From: Capricornis sumatraensis | Taxonomy: Eukaryota; Chordata; Mammalia; Artiodactyla; Bovidae | Reading direction: 5' to 3' | Length of the DNA stretch: 64,000 nucleotides | NCBI RefSeq assembly: GCF_032405125.1 | Contig: NC_091072.1 | Location: 141,072,001-141,136,000, forward strand | Shown here: in pieces, positions 32,601 through 43,592 of the stretch | How the letters are laid out: every line of letters begins with the position of its first letter | Numbering within the stretch: position 1 is the first letter of the stretch | Translations under genes and position numbers: made by a program | The notes under the pieces: generated by a model | Databases searched by the model: none | The model's input: the letters and a program-made list of their open reading frames with translations, nothing else | Told to the model about the DNA's origin: nothing

Positions 32601-32887
32601 TTCTCTCCCTTGTGCCTTAAGCCCTAGAATGTAGTAACTTTCCACTGTTGCTAGTCTTGTAGGTTCCTCCTCCTCCCTTTGTTTGTTTAACACTGCCCAA
32701 CCTTTGTAAGTAAAATCTTCCTTAAAAGCTCTTCACCAAACCGTCTAGGCTGAGTCCTGTTTCCTTCTGGGACCCTCTCTTATACAAATGTTTTGCTAAG
32801 GTGATACATGTAGCCGTCACTCATCCTATGGACAAGTCATGATTTATTTAACCCTTCCTTTATTGATGGACATTTATCATAGTTTCT
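32601..32887. other. Unclassified DNA, partly old L1
   Basis: 32820-32885 reads like L1 in minus orientation ('tattgatggacatttatcat'). 32590-32800 is unidentified and may be an LTR fragment. Confidence 0.35.
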
Positions 32888-33172
32888 TTTTTTTTTTAAT
32901 ATTTATTTTTGGCTGTGCTGGGTCTTTGTTGCTGCGCACAGGCTTTCTCTAGTTGCAGTGAGCAGGGGCTACTCTTCATTGTGATACACGGGCTTCTTGT
33001 TGCAGTGGCTTCTCTTGTCAGGCTCCAGTAGTTCAGCACACAGGCTCATTAACTGTGGCATTCGGGCTTGGTTGCCCCACAGCATGTGGAATTTTCCTAG
33101 ACCAGGGATTGGACCTGTGTCCCCCACAATCGCAGGTGGATTCTTATCCACTGTGCCACCAGGCAAGTCCCT
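32888..33172 (-). repeat. CHR-type SINE, long form
   Basis: T-run, then 'tttggctgtgctgggtcttt' to 'tgtgccaccaggcaagtccc'. It splits an old L1, which resumes near 33180. Confidence 0.85.
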
Positions 33173-33226
33173 GTCATATTTTCAATTGCACTGCTTACTA
33201 CAAACAATGGTGCAGTGACCATCCTT

Positions 33227-33295
33227 GTGTGTGGGTATGTGTATATGTGTGTGGGTATGTGTATATGTGTGTGGGTATGTGTATATGTATGTATA
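33227..33295. repeat. Short tandem array, 20-bp unit, about 3.5 copies
   Basis: The unit gtgtgtgggtatgtgtatat repeats three times almost perfectly, then degrades to gtatgtatac. Confidence 0.85.
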
Positions 33296-34003
33296 CCCTT
33301 GGTGATTATGTTTGTAAGAGAAATTCCTAAAATTGGAATTACTGCAACAAAAGACATACTAACTTTATACTTGATAAATATTTTCTCTCCCTCCTGGGCA
33401 GAGAGTCAACAATTTCCTCTCCCTAGAGCATACTTATATTTAATGAGCAACAAACAAGCGATAGCTATGATGAATGAAAAAGTAAGGCTCTGGTAAAACA
33501 TGCATGTTTAGATCATTAGTCCAAAAGAAATCGTGGATATTTTTAAACCTAAAAATAAAGTAAGTCTTTGTAAAGGAGTTTCTGAATCCTACAGCTATTC
33601 AGACAATGTAATCCTTCAATCAGCTTTATTTCAAGGAAAGAGAACAATTTCTGACTGTTTGAACTAATCTAACCAGAAAAAGTTCCAGTAGTCCCTAAGT
33701 GTATTAGATTAAGCACATGATTAAGAATAAAATCCAAAGAACTTTCTGATGGTAAGTTTCAGAGTATATTCACATAATGTGCTACTTCCATTTGGAGCCC
33801 AGATAACAAGGTTTTTGCTGCTACATTCTGGGATTAAATTTACAAGATTTAATATCTCAAAAGCAGACATAGATTCAAGAAGTCAAGACAGTCATTGAGC
33901 ACTGTATGTAATAAGTTACAAATAATCTAAATTTCCACCAGTCTGGAAATGGTTAAATGTCAGTGCATCCATACTATACAATTTTATGCTGCAGTTTTAA
34001 GAT
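33296..34003. other. Unique AT-rich DNA, no gene seen
   Basis: The last part (33930-34003) resembles an old L1 in plus orientation. Nothing coding. Confidence 0.3.
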
Positions 34004-34012
34004 ACACTTCCT

Positions 34013-34158
34013 CAGGATGGGGGTTTGGGAGAGAATGTATACATGTATATTTATATGTATGGCTGAGTCCCTCTTCTGTTTACCTGAAACTATCACAACA
34101 TTATTAATCAGCTGTACCCCAATACAAAATAAAAAGTTCAAAAATACAAACATAAAAC
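34013..34158 (+). repeat. Very short L1 3'-tail insertion with TSD
   Basis: 'tgtatggctgagtccctctt' to 'aaaataaaaagttcaaaaa'. TSD acacttcct at 34004-34012 and 34159-34167. Confidence 0.78.
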
Positions 34159-34277
34159 ACACTTCCTTGATTATGAGCAAACTGAGCACCTTTCATGTAT
34201 TTAAGGTGACTTTTGGTTTCCAACTCCCTCTATATACTCCTGTATGGATTATCTGCTCATTATTTCCTTTGTGTATG

Positions 34278-34495
34278 GGCTTCCCTGGTGGCTGAGATAG
34301 TAAAGAATCTATCTACAATACAAGACACCTGGGTTTGATCCCTGGGTCAGGAAGATCCCCCGAGAAGGGAACTGCTATCCACCTCAGTATTCTTGCCTGG
34401 AGAATTCCATGGACAGAGGAGCCTGGCAGGCTATATTCCACGGGGTGGCAAAGAGTCAGACACGACTGAGCGACTGAGCACACACACACACATAA
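34278..34495 (+). repeat. Bov-tA SINE
   Basis: 'gggcttccctggtggctgag' to 'gactgagcgactgagcaca' plus an (ac)n run. Confidence 0.9.
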
Positions 34496-35729
34496 TCCCT
34501 TAAGTAACAGCAATTCCCTAAATTAAAAGTGAGCCACAATTCAAAATTAATTTTGAAAAGAGATTTTTAAAAAGAGGTCTCTAGTTCAAGATGGTTTGAC
34601 TGAAAGCTGACTCAGCCTGAAAGAGAACCCACTCTGTCAGAATAAATGGACAGTGGAGTGACATAGGACATGGGGGAATAAAGGGAAGCAAACATTTGGT
34701 GGATGGGTCTTTCTCATTGCTGCTGAAGGATGTGGTAGGCCAGGGGGAAATCCTTTAGTGAGAAGCATTCTGGAAGGTCCATACATGCTTTCTGGAGAAG
34801 AAAAAGGAAGAAGTCCCCTTGAATCCATTGACAACAAAGGTCCATGAATTAATGAATGAGGGATGTCATGGTTAGTTTTAGGGGTCAACCTGGCTAGGTT
34901 CTGGTGCCCAGTTGTTTGGTCAAACCAGTTTAAATGTTGATATGAAACTCTGTTTTAGATGTGATTTATATTTAAATTGATAGACTTTAAGTAAACCAGA
35001 TTACTCTCTGTAATATGAGTTACAGAATTGTGATTCTTATAGTAGTGTTTTTGTAAACAAAGTTGATTTAAATTAAAAAAAATTTTTTTAAAAAGTTGGT
35101 TTACTGGCCGCTTCCAGAACTGTCCCTTGCAGGTACTAGGAGCTCAATAAACATCTGTTGAATGAATCTGTTAACGTAGTGAATTAGTCACATTCTCATT
35201 AAGACTCTTCTCGCATCTATTCAGTCATGATGCATTATTCATTCAGAATACATCTAAATTAAATCTACTTCTTGAGTGATTGAGTTTTCTGAGATCCATA
35301 CGTGATTGGGTCTGTTTCTTTTCTTAGGCTGTCCTTGTCCTTGCTGGTATCAGAGTTAAGTCGGGCTGATGAAATGAATCACATAGCTTTCCATTTCATT
35401 CTGTGCTCTGGAAAGGCTTAGAGAGCATGGGAATTATCTGTTCCTAGACTATTTGGGAGAACTCATTGTAAAACATTTAGGCTGTGTGCCTTTTTGGTGG
35501 GTATTTCTTAGACAACCATTACGTTTCCTCTGTGGTTATTGGCCTGGTCAGGTTTTCTACTTCTTGAGGATTTGGTTTTTAAAATTTAGGTAGTCTTCAA
35601 TAATTGTTCACTTTATTAAATGTATTGCTATACAGAACACGACTTAGCATGCACGCACACTCACAGCCTCCTCTGCTATCAACATCTACCAGATATGGTG
35701 GTATTACAATGGTGCACCTACATTGACAC
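34496..35729. other. Unique DNA with an old interspersed repeat
   Basis: 34868-35030 ('atggttagttttaggggtca', 'gtttggtcaaaccagttta') matches a common old mammalian repeat I cannot name with confidence. 'ggagctcaataaacatctg' near 35130 is MIR/L2-like. No gene. Confidence 0.35.
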
Positions 35730-35915
35730 TTTGTGTAGTCACTGAGTCCTGTCCAGCTGTTTTGTGATACAATGGATTATAGCCTGCCAGGCTCCTCTGT
35801 CCATGGAATTTTCCAGGCAAGAATACTGGAGTGGGTTGCCATTTCCTACTCCAGGGGATCTTCCCAACCCAGGGATCGATCCCGATGCAAGGGTCTCTTA
35901 CATCTCCAACACTGG
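35730..35915 (-). repeat. Bov-tA SINE
   Basis: 'gtagtcactgagtcctgtcc' to 'gcaagggtctcttacatctc'. The head is incomplete. Confidence 0.8.
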
Positions 35916-36055
35916 TCTTTGTTGTCGTTCAGTTCAATCATAATCTAATCAGATTATTTTTTAGTAGTCTTTTATTAAGAGACTCCAAGTTAACTACTTA
36001 TTTTCCTATTGATGAATATTTCTAATATGTTTCTGATTTTTTTTTTACTTTTACT

Positions 36056-36252
36056 ATGCTGTCCTGAATCCGCCTGCAATGGGGGAGACCTGGGTTTGAT
36101 CCCTGAGTTGGGAAGATCCCCTGGAGGAGGGTGTGGCAACTCACTCCAGTATTCTTGCCTGGAGAATCCCATGGACAGAGGAGCCCGGCAGGCTACAATC
36201 CATGGGGTCACAAAGAGTCAGACACGACTGAGCGACTAAGCACAGCACAGCA
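36056..36252 (+). repeat. Bov-tA SINE
   Basis: 'gctgtcctgaatccgcctgc' to 'ctaagcacagcacagcac'. The head is truncated. Confidence 0.85.
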
Positions 36253-36423
36253 CATGCTGCTGTGAACATTCTTGGCCAAGTCTTGTTGACTTACTATGCT
36301 AAGAGTTTCTTCAAAGCACATGCCTCTGAGTGCAATCCTAGGCCCTAGATATGTGCATTAAGAACCCTTCTATTTTTTTAATTGATTTTTTAAGAAATCA
36401 CCAAATTGCTCTCTAAGGTAATG

Positions 36424-36592
36424 TATCAGGACTTCCCTGGTGGTCCACTGGCTAAGATGCAGTGCTCCCAATGCAGGCAGCCAGGGTTTAATCCCTGGTC
36501 AGGAAACTAGATCCCACATGATGTAACTAAAGAGGCTACATGTCGCAACTAAGACCTGACACAGCCAAATAAATGTTTTTTAAAAAGTAGAC
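36424..36592 (+). repeat. CHR-type SINE
   Basis: 'tcaggacttccctggtggtc' to 'cctgacacagccaaataaat'. Confidence 0.85.
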
Positions 36593-37140
36593 ATAATACC
36601 AATTTATATTCTTTCCAGGGGGTACGTAATAGTTCCAACTATAATTCCATACTCTCACCAGCAATTGGTTTCTTCACTTTTGTATTTATTTTTGCCAAAC
36701 TGGTTGAAAAATTGAATCACTTGTTTTTACTTTCCTTTTTATGATTCCTAATAAAGTTCATCATTTTTGTGAATGTTTTTTTATTTTTTGCCTCTTTTTC
36801 TGCAATAGGTTATTTGTATTTTATTGATTTGTAAGAGTTGTTTATAAAATCTGGATACTAATCCTTATGTTACAAATGTCTCCTTTTACATTTTAACTTG
36901 TTACAATCAATTTTTATGATGTCTTTTAATAAACAGACTTTTTTTCATTTTACTGTAGTTGAAATGATCAACTTCTTCCTTTGTAGTTTGGGTTTTGGGC
37001 TTTCTCTCACCTTAAAAGGCATAACCATAAAAATTTTTTTTTCTTCTAAAAATTGCTTTTCACTTTGGGTTCTTATCTGGAATTCATTTTGAGTATATGA
37101 TCTGAGCTAGAGGTCTAATTATGTATAATGAGCTGTCAGC
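36593..37140 (-). repeat. Old L1 ORF2/3' region
   Basis: The sequence reads as reversed L1 ('tactctcaccagcaattgg', 'ggatactaatccttatgtt', 'gatcaacttcttcctttgta'). It is diverged, with no intact frame. L1 may begin near 36250. Confidence 0.65.
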
Positions 37141-37540
37141 ATCGCTGACATGAGTTCATCTTTTCCCTACAGATCCTGCATATCAGTTTTACGTGTCATT
37201 GTTTTCGTAGATAGATTCTACCTGACCAAGATATCACCTCACTCTGATCCAGCTACTGTGGAACGTAGCTTAGCACAAAAGCCAGATGAGTTTACTAATA
37301 CTGAACCACAGAATTATATAACCTTAACCATCCAGGTCCAGCTGTACCACGGGGGCAGGTTTTATCACATGGATGGCATCCTATATTGCAAGAAATAGAA
37401 CTGTGCTTTCTTGAGGTGACTGGGCTCCTAAAGAGGAAGGAGAACGAAGCCAATGATGCCCTATTTATTATTCCAGAATTTACCAATCAGATTAAGTCAC
37501 CCTCTCCAAAGACACAGGAGATGTCCTAAACTTCTTGCCA
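37141..37540. other. Unique DNA, no gene recognised
   Basis: The frame at 37150-37398 (82 codons) has no known domain. Confidence 0.3.
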
Positions 37541-38180
37541 CCTAAGATGTATTCATGCCCTAGTGTCACCGTAAGAAATCACCACAAATACAGTTGCTGG
37601 CAACACACATTCATTCTCTTAAAGCTCTGGAGGTCAAAAGTGCAAAATCCATTTCACAGAGCTAAAGTCAAGGTGTTGGTTGGGCTGGCTCCTTGTGGAG
37701 GCCCTCAGGGGAGAATCTGTATTCTTGCCTTTTTCAGCTTCTATAACCACCTCTTTTTCTTGACTCATGGCTTCTTCCTCCATCTCCAAAGCTCATTACT
37801 CCCATCGGTGCTTCTGTCATCCCATCACCTTCTTCTCTGACTCTGAGCCGTCTTGTACCCATCTTATAAGCACCCCTGTGACTACCTTGGGACACCCAGG
37901 TAATCCAGAACCACCTCCCTACCTCAGGATCCGTAACTCAAGCACATCTAGAAGGCCCTTTTTTGCTGTAGAAGGTAACATATTCACAGGGTGTGGGGGT
38001 CAGGATGTGGACATGCTTTGTTGTCGTTTGGTCGCTAAGTTGTGTCTGACTCTTGCGATCCCAGGGACTGCAGTCCACCAGGCTCCTATGCCCTTGGGAT
38101 TTCCCAGGCAAGGAGACTGGAGTGGGGAGCCATTTCCGACTCCAGTGGACATGTTTGGGAACCATTATTCAGTCTGTGAC
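37541..38180. repeat. Old mammalian interspersed repeat, split by a SINE
   Basis: 'aaagctctggaggtcaaaag', 'aaagtcaaggtgttggttgg' and 'gaaggtaacatattcacagg' occur in the order seen in a widespread old mammalian repeat. The same family recurs at 47.5-48.5 kb. I cannot name it confidently. Confidence 0.5.
38016..38144 (-). repeat. Bov-tA-type SINE fragment with TSD
   Basis: 'ctttgttgtcgtttggtcgc' to 'gagccatttccgactcca'. TSD gtggacatg at 38007-38015 and 38145-38153. Confidence 0.85.
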
Positions 38181-38410
38181 AGAAGTTTCATTTCCCTCTT
38201 ATGCCAACTAACTTTGTTTGCTCCCAGGGACACTGGTAGGAAAGAGATTTTGCTCATGAAAAAGTTCCAAAAGAGTTCTCTATTAATTAAATTAATGGTT
38301 TAGTGCCATTCAGTATCCAAGGCTAAGTTTTCATTCATTTTTCTATTACTTTTCATTATGCCTATCCATGCAGTCCATATAGCATATCAGAGGATTATCA
38401 ATGAGATTAA

Positions 38411-38618
38411 GTAAGTAAAGTCACTCAGTCGTGTCCGACTCTTTGTGACTCCGTGGACTGCAGCCCACCAGGCTCCTCAGTCCATGGGATTCTCCAGGCA
38501 AGAATACTGAAGTGGGTTGCCATTTCCTTCTCCAGGGGATCTTCCCGACCCAGGGATCGAACCCAGGTCTCCCGCATTGTAGACAGACGCTTTACTGTCT
38601 GAGCCACCAGGGAAGTCC
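38411..38618 (-). repeat. Bov-tA SINE with 13-bp TSD
   Basis: 'gtaagtaaagtcactcagtc' to 'gagccaccagggaagtcc'. TSD tcaatgagattaa at 38398-38410 and 38619-38631. Confidence 0.92.
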
Positions 38619-38669
38619 TCAATGAGATTAAATAACAAAATTATACTAGTCTAATAATAACATGCAAAA

Positions 38670-39710
38670 GGAAACTTGGAAATAGTCATCAGGGAAATGC
38701 AATCAAAACCACAATGAAATATCACCTCACACCTGTTAGAACAGCTTTTACCAAAAAGACAAAAAGTAACAAGCATTGGTGAGGATATAGAAGAATTCAA
38801 ACTCTTATGAATGGTTGGTATGAATGTAAACTGGTATAGCCACTATGGGAAACAGTATGGAAGTTCCTCAAGAAATTAAAAATAAAGCTAGCATATGATC
38901 TAGTAATTTCATTCAGGTATTTATCTGAAGGAAACAAAACACTAACCTGAAAAGATATATGCACTTCATGTTTACTGCAATATTACTGACAACAGCCAAG
39001 ACATGGGAGCAACATAAGGGTCCACCAATGGATGAATGAATTTTTAAAATGGAAGATAAACAGACTATTAAGCTAAGTGAAATAAGCCAGACAAATACCA
39101 TATGATCTCACTCACATGTAGAATTGTTTTTAATGAATTTATAGACAGAAGAGACTGGTGGTTGCCAAGGTGGGGGGTTGGGTGAAAGGTGTGAAGATAG
39201 TCAAAGATACAATCTTCCAAAGATAAGTCTTAAGGGTGTGTATATGACACAGTGACTATAGTTAATAATTGTTGCTGTTTAGTTGATAGGTCGTGTCCAG
39301 TTCTTTTGCATCCTGGTGGACTGTAGCCTGCCAGGCTCCTCTGTCTGTGGGATTTCCCAGGCAAGAATACTGGAGCGGGTTGCCTTCTCCAGGGGATCTT
39401 CTTGACCTGGGGATCTTCTCGACCCAGGGATCGAACCAGTGTCTCCTGCATTGTCAGGCGGATTCTTTACCACTGAGTTGCCAGGGAAACCTATAGTTAA
39501 CACTGTATAGCATATTTGAAAGCTGCTAAGAGAATAGATCTTAAATGTTTCATCTTAAGAAAAAAAATTTTGCAACTATGTGTGGCAATGGATGTTACCT
39601 AGACTTATTGTGGTGTTCATTTCACAATATATACAAGTATCACATCATTAGGTTGTACACCTGAAACTAATATGTCATATTAATTATACCTCAATAAAAT
39701 AAGAACATCG
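38670..39710 (+). repeat. L1 3' region (ORF2 end, 3' UTR and tail)
   Basis: 'ggaaatgcaatcaaaaccac' through 'aatgtaaactggtatagcc' to 'ttgtacacctgaaactaata' and a final 'cctcaataaaataag'. It is split by a Bov-tA. Confidence 0.9.
39266..39490 (-). repeat. Bov-tA SINE nested in L1, with TSD
   Basis: TSD ctatagttaa at 39256-39265 and 39491-39500. It carries an internal repetition 'gggatcttctcgaccc'. Confidence 0.9.
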
Positions 39711-40325
39711 AAGTTTTTCTTATAACCAAGTTTTTCATAGTCTTTCTTCTCAGAGTCATGATTTTAATCAAGAAGACCTAAAAAAAAAAGAAAGAAACTT
39801 CAATACAATAACATAATGCTAATAATGTTGAGGGGGAAAAAATTTTTAACATAAACCTCTTCCCTTTACTAAATCTCTAGGAAGAAATTAACATCCAAAA
39901 AAGGAAATCAAAATCATGAGATATTAAAGTTCAAAGAAAGTAAACCTCAGTATAAAATTATCTTGCTTTTATGAGTTAAAATTCAAAGAAATTAAAGTCC
40001 AAAATTCATCCCCCTATCTTGCTGTTCTGCTCTCAGCTGGAGAGGATTTCAATGCCTGAGTGGAGTCAGAGATCATCTAGCAATTTAACAATTCATTGAC
40101 CAGAGACGTATTAATACCTAAATGTTTCAATATTCACTTACATAACAAACACCAGCCACAGGTGTTCGTTTCTGCAAAAATCCCCCAGTCAATAATGTGT
40201 TAAGCTGCATCTCTTTGGAATGGGGACAGTTCTTACAGGGCCTCTCAATGAGAAAATAATAACAATACCAGCCGAGTCTGTGATGTACCTTTTTTCCCTA
40301 AAGACAGATTTAGTAGAACGTACAG
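39711..40325. other. AT-rich unique DNA, no gene seen
   Basis: No recognised repeat or coding region. Confidence 0.3.
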
Positions 40326-40329
40326 AAGG

Positions 40330-40552
40330 ACCCAGGTGGTGCTAGTGGTAGAGGATCCGCCTGCCAACTGCCAATGCAGGAGGTGTAAGAGACATAGTTT
40401 CAATCCCTGGGTAGGAAGACTCCCTGGAGGAGGGCATGGCAACCCACTCCAGTATTCTTGCCTGGAGAATCCCATGCACAGAGGAACCTGGCAGGCTACT
40501 GTCTAGAGGGTCACAAAGAGTCGGACACGACTGAAGCAACTTAGCACGCACG
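40330..40552 (+). repeat. Bov-tA SINE
   Basis: 'cccaggtggtgctagtggta' to 'caacttagcacgcacgcac'. Confidence 0.87.
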
Positions 40553-40554
40553 CA

Positions 40555-40914
40555 CAAAAGGACTACGGTACTAACTCCACACCCACCCTATTCAGAAAAC
40601 AAGCCACTTCCTTGCAGGTATCTCAAACAAAAGACATACCCAGAACCAGTACTCCTGATAGTCAAAGACTGTTGGAGAGATTGGAGCTTCACTGAGTTCC
40701 TGGTTGATTGATACCAAGAGTCCAGATGCTGTGGTCTGTGCATCCAAATCTATTCAGGAGAAATCTCCTAGCGACGGGTTCATTTCTGCCGTAAGCACCT
40801 TGCATGTACATATGTGGAAGCTCCACCTAGGTACACGGTCTCCTCTCTCCAGCCAGGTATTCGCGGGGATGTTGTCTTGCAAAGTTTAGAAATGTGCAGG
40901 AGCAACACCTCAGT
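40555..40914. other. Unique DNA, no gene seen
   Basis: Contains several CpGs (for example near 40775 and 40861) but no recognisable exon. Confidence 0.3.
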
Positions 40915-41123
40915 CATCAGATTTTATTGAAGCAGCTGTTCTTTCCCACTCAGATATTCAAAACCTTTTCATTTTCACAGCCTTTTTCATCTTGAGGTGC
41001 CTGCACCACAGGGCTGAGGGGAAGGTGAACCCTGTCTAACAGAGCTCCCACAATAACCAGTGAACAGTTCTCTTCCCACACTGCAACGGCTCTTTCCATA
41101 GCCTCTTTTTGTGGAATCCTTAG
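40915..41123 (-). other. mRNA-3'-end-like segment, unidentified
   Basis: On the minus strand, an open frame ending ENEKVLNI (stop near 40950) is followed 20-odd bases later by CAATAAAA (40923-40928) and a GT-rich stretch. It could be a terminal exon or a 5'-truncated processed pseudogene. No poly(A) tract remains. I do not recognise the protein. The frame continues into the neighbouring SINE, so its upstream part is not coding. Confidence 0.25.
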
Positions 41124-41335
41124 GGGCTTCCCCAGACTCAGTGGGTAAAGAATCCCCCTGCAATGCAGGGGACACAGGAGACATGGGTTCGATCCCTGCA
41201 TTGGGAAGATCCCCTGGAGGAGGGCATGGCTACCCACTCCAGTATTCTTGCCTGGAGAATCCCGCGGACAGAGGAGTCTGGCAGACTACAGTCCATGGGG
41301 TCACAAAGAGTCAGGCACGATGGAGTGACTACACA
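41124..41335 (+). repeat. Bov-tA SINE
   Basis: 'ggggcttccccagactcagt' to 'gagtgactacacagg', with a duplicated 'acaggagaca'. Confidence 0.88.
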
Positions 41336-41924
41336 GGTAAACCATTACCTGGGGAGGATTTCTCTATCATATCTAAATAACTAGTTTCTAGTAGCCTTGA
41401 GGACAAAAATAGAGGGAATAAATTCTTGGGCCACAGGAATTCAAACTAGGTCCATCCACCCCGCCCTCTTTCGCCCTTGAAGATGGTTCAAAACAACATA
41501 AAAGCAGAATTTAAAGTAGAGCTGTTTGTTTATCTTACCTGCCTAGGCCTAGCACTAGCACATTGAAAACTAATCTCTCACTGATGCTCTGTAGTCCAGA
41601 GAGTAGCCAGCTGCCCCGCAGTTTAAAAAATGGCAAATATTTTCCCACTCCTTTAATATCTAAAAGGACAGTGTATGAAGGGACTGTTTCTTTCTCCTTA
41701 TAATTGAATCCTTGCCCCAGCTGTAACTGCTTATTAAGGCCTCTTCAGCTCGCTGGCCCCTGCTAAGTTCCTCTCCTGGTTCCTGTGCCCCTGCCAAGGC
41801 CACTTACAACCTCTGAGTGCCTTTTCCAAGGTCTTTTTCCCCAGCCACAGCTCTTAAAAGCCAACTGCACCATCAGAAAAAAAAACAACTACCTGGTCCA
41901 ATATATGCCTACACAAACTGCCAA
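41336..41924. other. Unique DNA, no gene seen
   Basis: No clear repeat or conserved frame. Confidence 0.3.
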
Positions 41925-42168
41925 GAGCAAAATGTCCTTGGAGAACAGACTAGTGACAGCCAAGGGTGAGGGGGTTGGGGGAAGGATGGAGTAGAAGGTT
42001 AGGGTTAGCAGATGTAAGCTTATATATATATATATGGAAATATATATATATGGAAATATATATGAAATTGAATGGAAAAACAAGAAGGTCCTACTGCATA
42101 GCACAGGGAACTATATTCAGTATCCTGTGATAAACCACAATGGAAAAGAATATAAATAAAGAATGTAT
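41925..42168 (+). repeat. L1 3' tail
   Basis: 'gaaggtcctactgcatagca' to 'aatataaataaagaatgtat'. It contains (TA)n runs at about 42020-42062. Confidence 0.82.
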
Positions 42169-42330
42169 AGGGACTTCCCTGGCAATCCAGCAGTTAAAAG
42201 ACTTTGCCTTCCAATGAAGGAAGCTTGGGTTCTATCCCTCGTGGAGGAGTGAAGATCCCACATGCCTCACAGCAAAAAAAGAAAACATAAAACAGAAGCA
42301 ATATTGTAACAAATTCAATAAAGACTTTAA
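42169..42330 (+). repeat. CHR-type SINE
   Basis: 'gggacttccctggcaatcca' to 'acaaattcaataaagacttt'. It lies within the L1 tail above. Confidence 0.78.
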
Positions 42331-42972
42331 AAATATGGCCCATATAAAAATCTTATGTACATATATATATGTATACATATTTGTTGCTATTGTTCAGTTG
42401 CTAAGTCAGGTCCGGCTCTTTGGGACCCCATGGACTGCAGGACTCCAGGCTTCCCTGTTCTTCACTGTCTCCTGGAGTTTGCCCAAACTTATGTCCATTG
42501 AGTCAGTGATGCCATTCAACCATTTCATCCTCTGTCACCTCCTTCTCCTCCTACTTTCTTTTTTTTTTTTAAATACCCCTTTTAATGGCTCAGTGCTTAT
42601 TTCAGATATGTGGAGCTGTATTTTTTGCACATCTTTGAAAATCAGGCAAAGTAGTTAACGCTACAATGACCGTGATGATACAACCCTGGCTCAGGGAACA
42701 GATTTAGCTTTAAGTCTTCAAGAATAAAAAGCTGACACTCCTCATCTCATCTATATAGTCTTATACTATGTACATATTAACAATCTAATTCAATGGGAAA
42801 AAAAGGACAGAAACTTCATAAAACTATTTAAAAACTCAGGGCATAAAAGTGTAAAGAGACAAAACATTTAATGTACAATCTATTCCATTTGGCAGTATGT
42901 AAATTATACTGAGATATAAACTTATCTACAGATAGAATATAACAAAAGGGAAACGTAATTTGAGAAGTGATC

Positions 42973-43449
42973 TCAGGTCCATAGCTCTTCAGTTCTTCCA
43001 AATTTGTAGATCAGAGTGCTAAAAAATATAAGTGCATTTTGAAAAAACACAGCTAGTCCTGGATAAACATTAGTATTCTGGGTAACATAGGCACCGAAGA
43101 GAATCCACATGGAAGCAATCAGTGACCCAAACATCAACATGAAACCAATGAAGAGCCAAACTCGAGCACCTGTTCTTCCTAAACAGCCGCTCTCGTAACT
43201 GTCACCTCTCACCTGAGCGTTGGACACAGCGTTTATCATGAAGAAAGCCAATGTGGAAAACACACCACATGTGTGAAAGGCACGGTTCAGCTGCTCTGGC
43301 TTCGGATACACTACAGCTGCGCCGATCATTATCCACCAACCGGTAAAAAACAATATACCTGCAACCAGAGAGGCCACAGCGTTTCTTCTCTCACTCCAGT
43401 CAATGCACTCACATTCTGGCCAACGGAAATTGTCTAGGAAGCCCGCCAT
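42973..43449 (-). CDS. TMEM50B: Intact TMEM50B-like ORF of the retrocopy (158 aa)
   Basis: The frame encodes 158 residues from MAGFLDNFRW to GRTEELWT, the usual TMEM50B length. This is a small four-pass membrane protein of the UPF0220/TMEM50 family found in ER and Golgi membranes. Membrane segments are visible at about 24-48, 59-76, 97-121 and 128-148, with the conserved loop NAVSNAQVRGDSYESGCLGRTGAR between the second and third. The C-terminal ending, closer to TMEM50B than TMEM50A, decides the paralogue. Compared with my recollection of the parent there are only a few substitutions, including Gly at 43 and Asn at 127 where I expect Asp. An in-frame GTG at 43458 would give three more residues, but the family start is the ATG at 43449. 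No stop or frameshift is present. Confidence 0.82.
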   Translation of the reverse strand: MAGFLDNFRWPECECIDWSERRNAVASLVAGILFFTGWWIMIGAAVVYPKPEQLNRAFHTCGVFSTLAFFMINAVSNAQVRGDSYESGCLGRTGARVWLFIGFMLMFGSLIASMWILFGAYVTQNTNVYPGLAVFFQNALIFFSTLIYKFGRTEELWT

Positions 43450-43592
43450 TTTCACCACTTAAGCATGTATTTTTCATTAAATAGTATATTCCGGCTTCCC
43501 CGACGCCCACGCCGACCCCCCGGACGCACACGCAGAGGCGGAGGCGGCCACGCAGCGGCCGAGGCGGCGTCCTCCGCGCCACCTCAGCCCCC
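43450..43592 (-). other. 5' UTR of the TMEM50B retrocopy, CpG-rich
   Basis: About 90 bases (43500-43590) are extremely CpG-rich while the surroundings are AT-rich. The block looks like the transcribed part of the parent CpG-island promoter carried in by retrotransposition. The surviving CpGs suggest a fairly recent insertion or protection from methylation. Confidence 0.7.

Larger units (their letters stand above)
42559..43592 (-). pseudogene. TMEM50B: TMEM50B retrocopy (full-length, intronless, with TSD)
   Basis: This is a complete mRNA-shaped insertion in minus orientation: a GC-rich 5' UTR (about 43450-43592), an uninterrupted coding frame, a 3' UTR with ATTAAA about 15 bases before the tail, and a 12-base poly(A) tail (T-run at 42559-42570). 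It is flanked by perfect 15-bp repeats, tctcctcctactttc, at 42544-42558 and 43593-43607. It splits a BovB tail, whose sequence resumes exactly at 43608. These are the marks of L1-driven retrotransposition. The parent, known on human chromosome 21, is a multi-exon gene. Because the frame is intact this may be a retrogene rather than a dead copy. Expression cannot be judged from sequence. Confidence 0.93.

Noticed and set aside
38670..39240. Long plus-strand stretch with coding-like character
   Set aside because: It is the L1 ORF2 C-terminal region, diverged, with no intact host gene.
43450..43458. GTG-initiated three-residue extension (MVK) of the TMEM50B-like frame
   Set aside because: The family starts at MAGFLDNF. 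The upstream codons are GTG-GTG-AAA from the 5' UTR.
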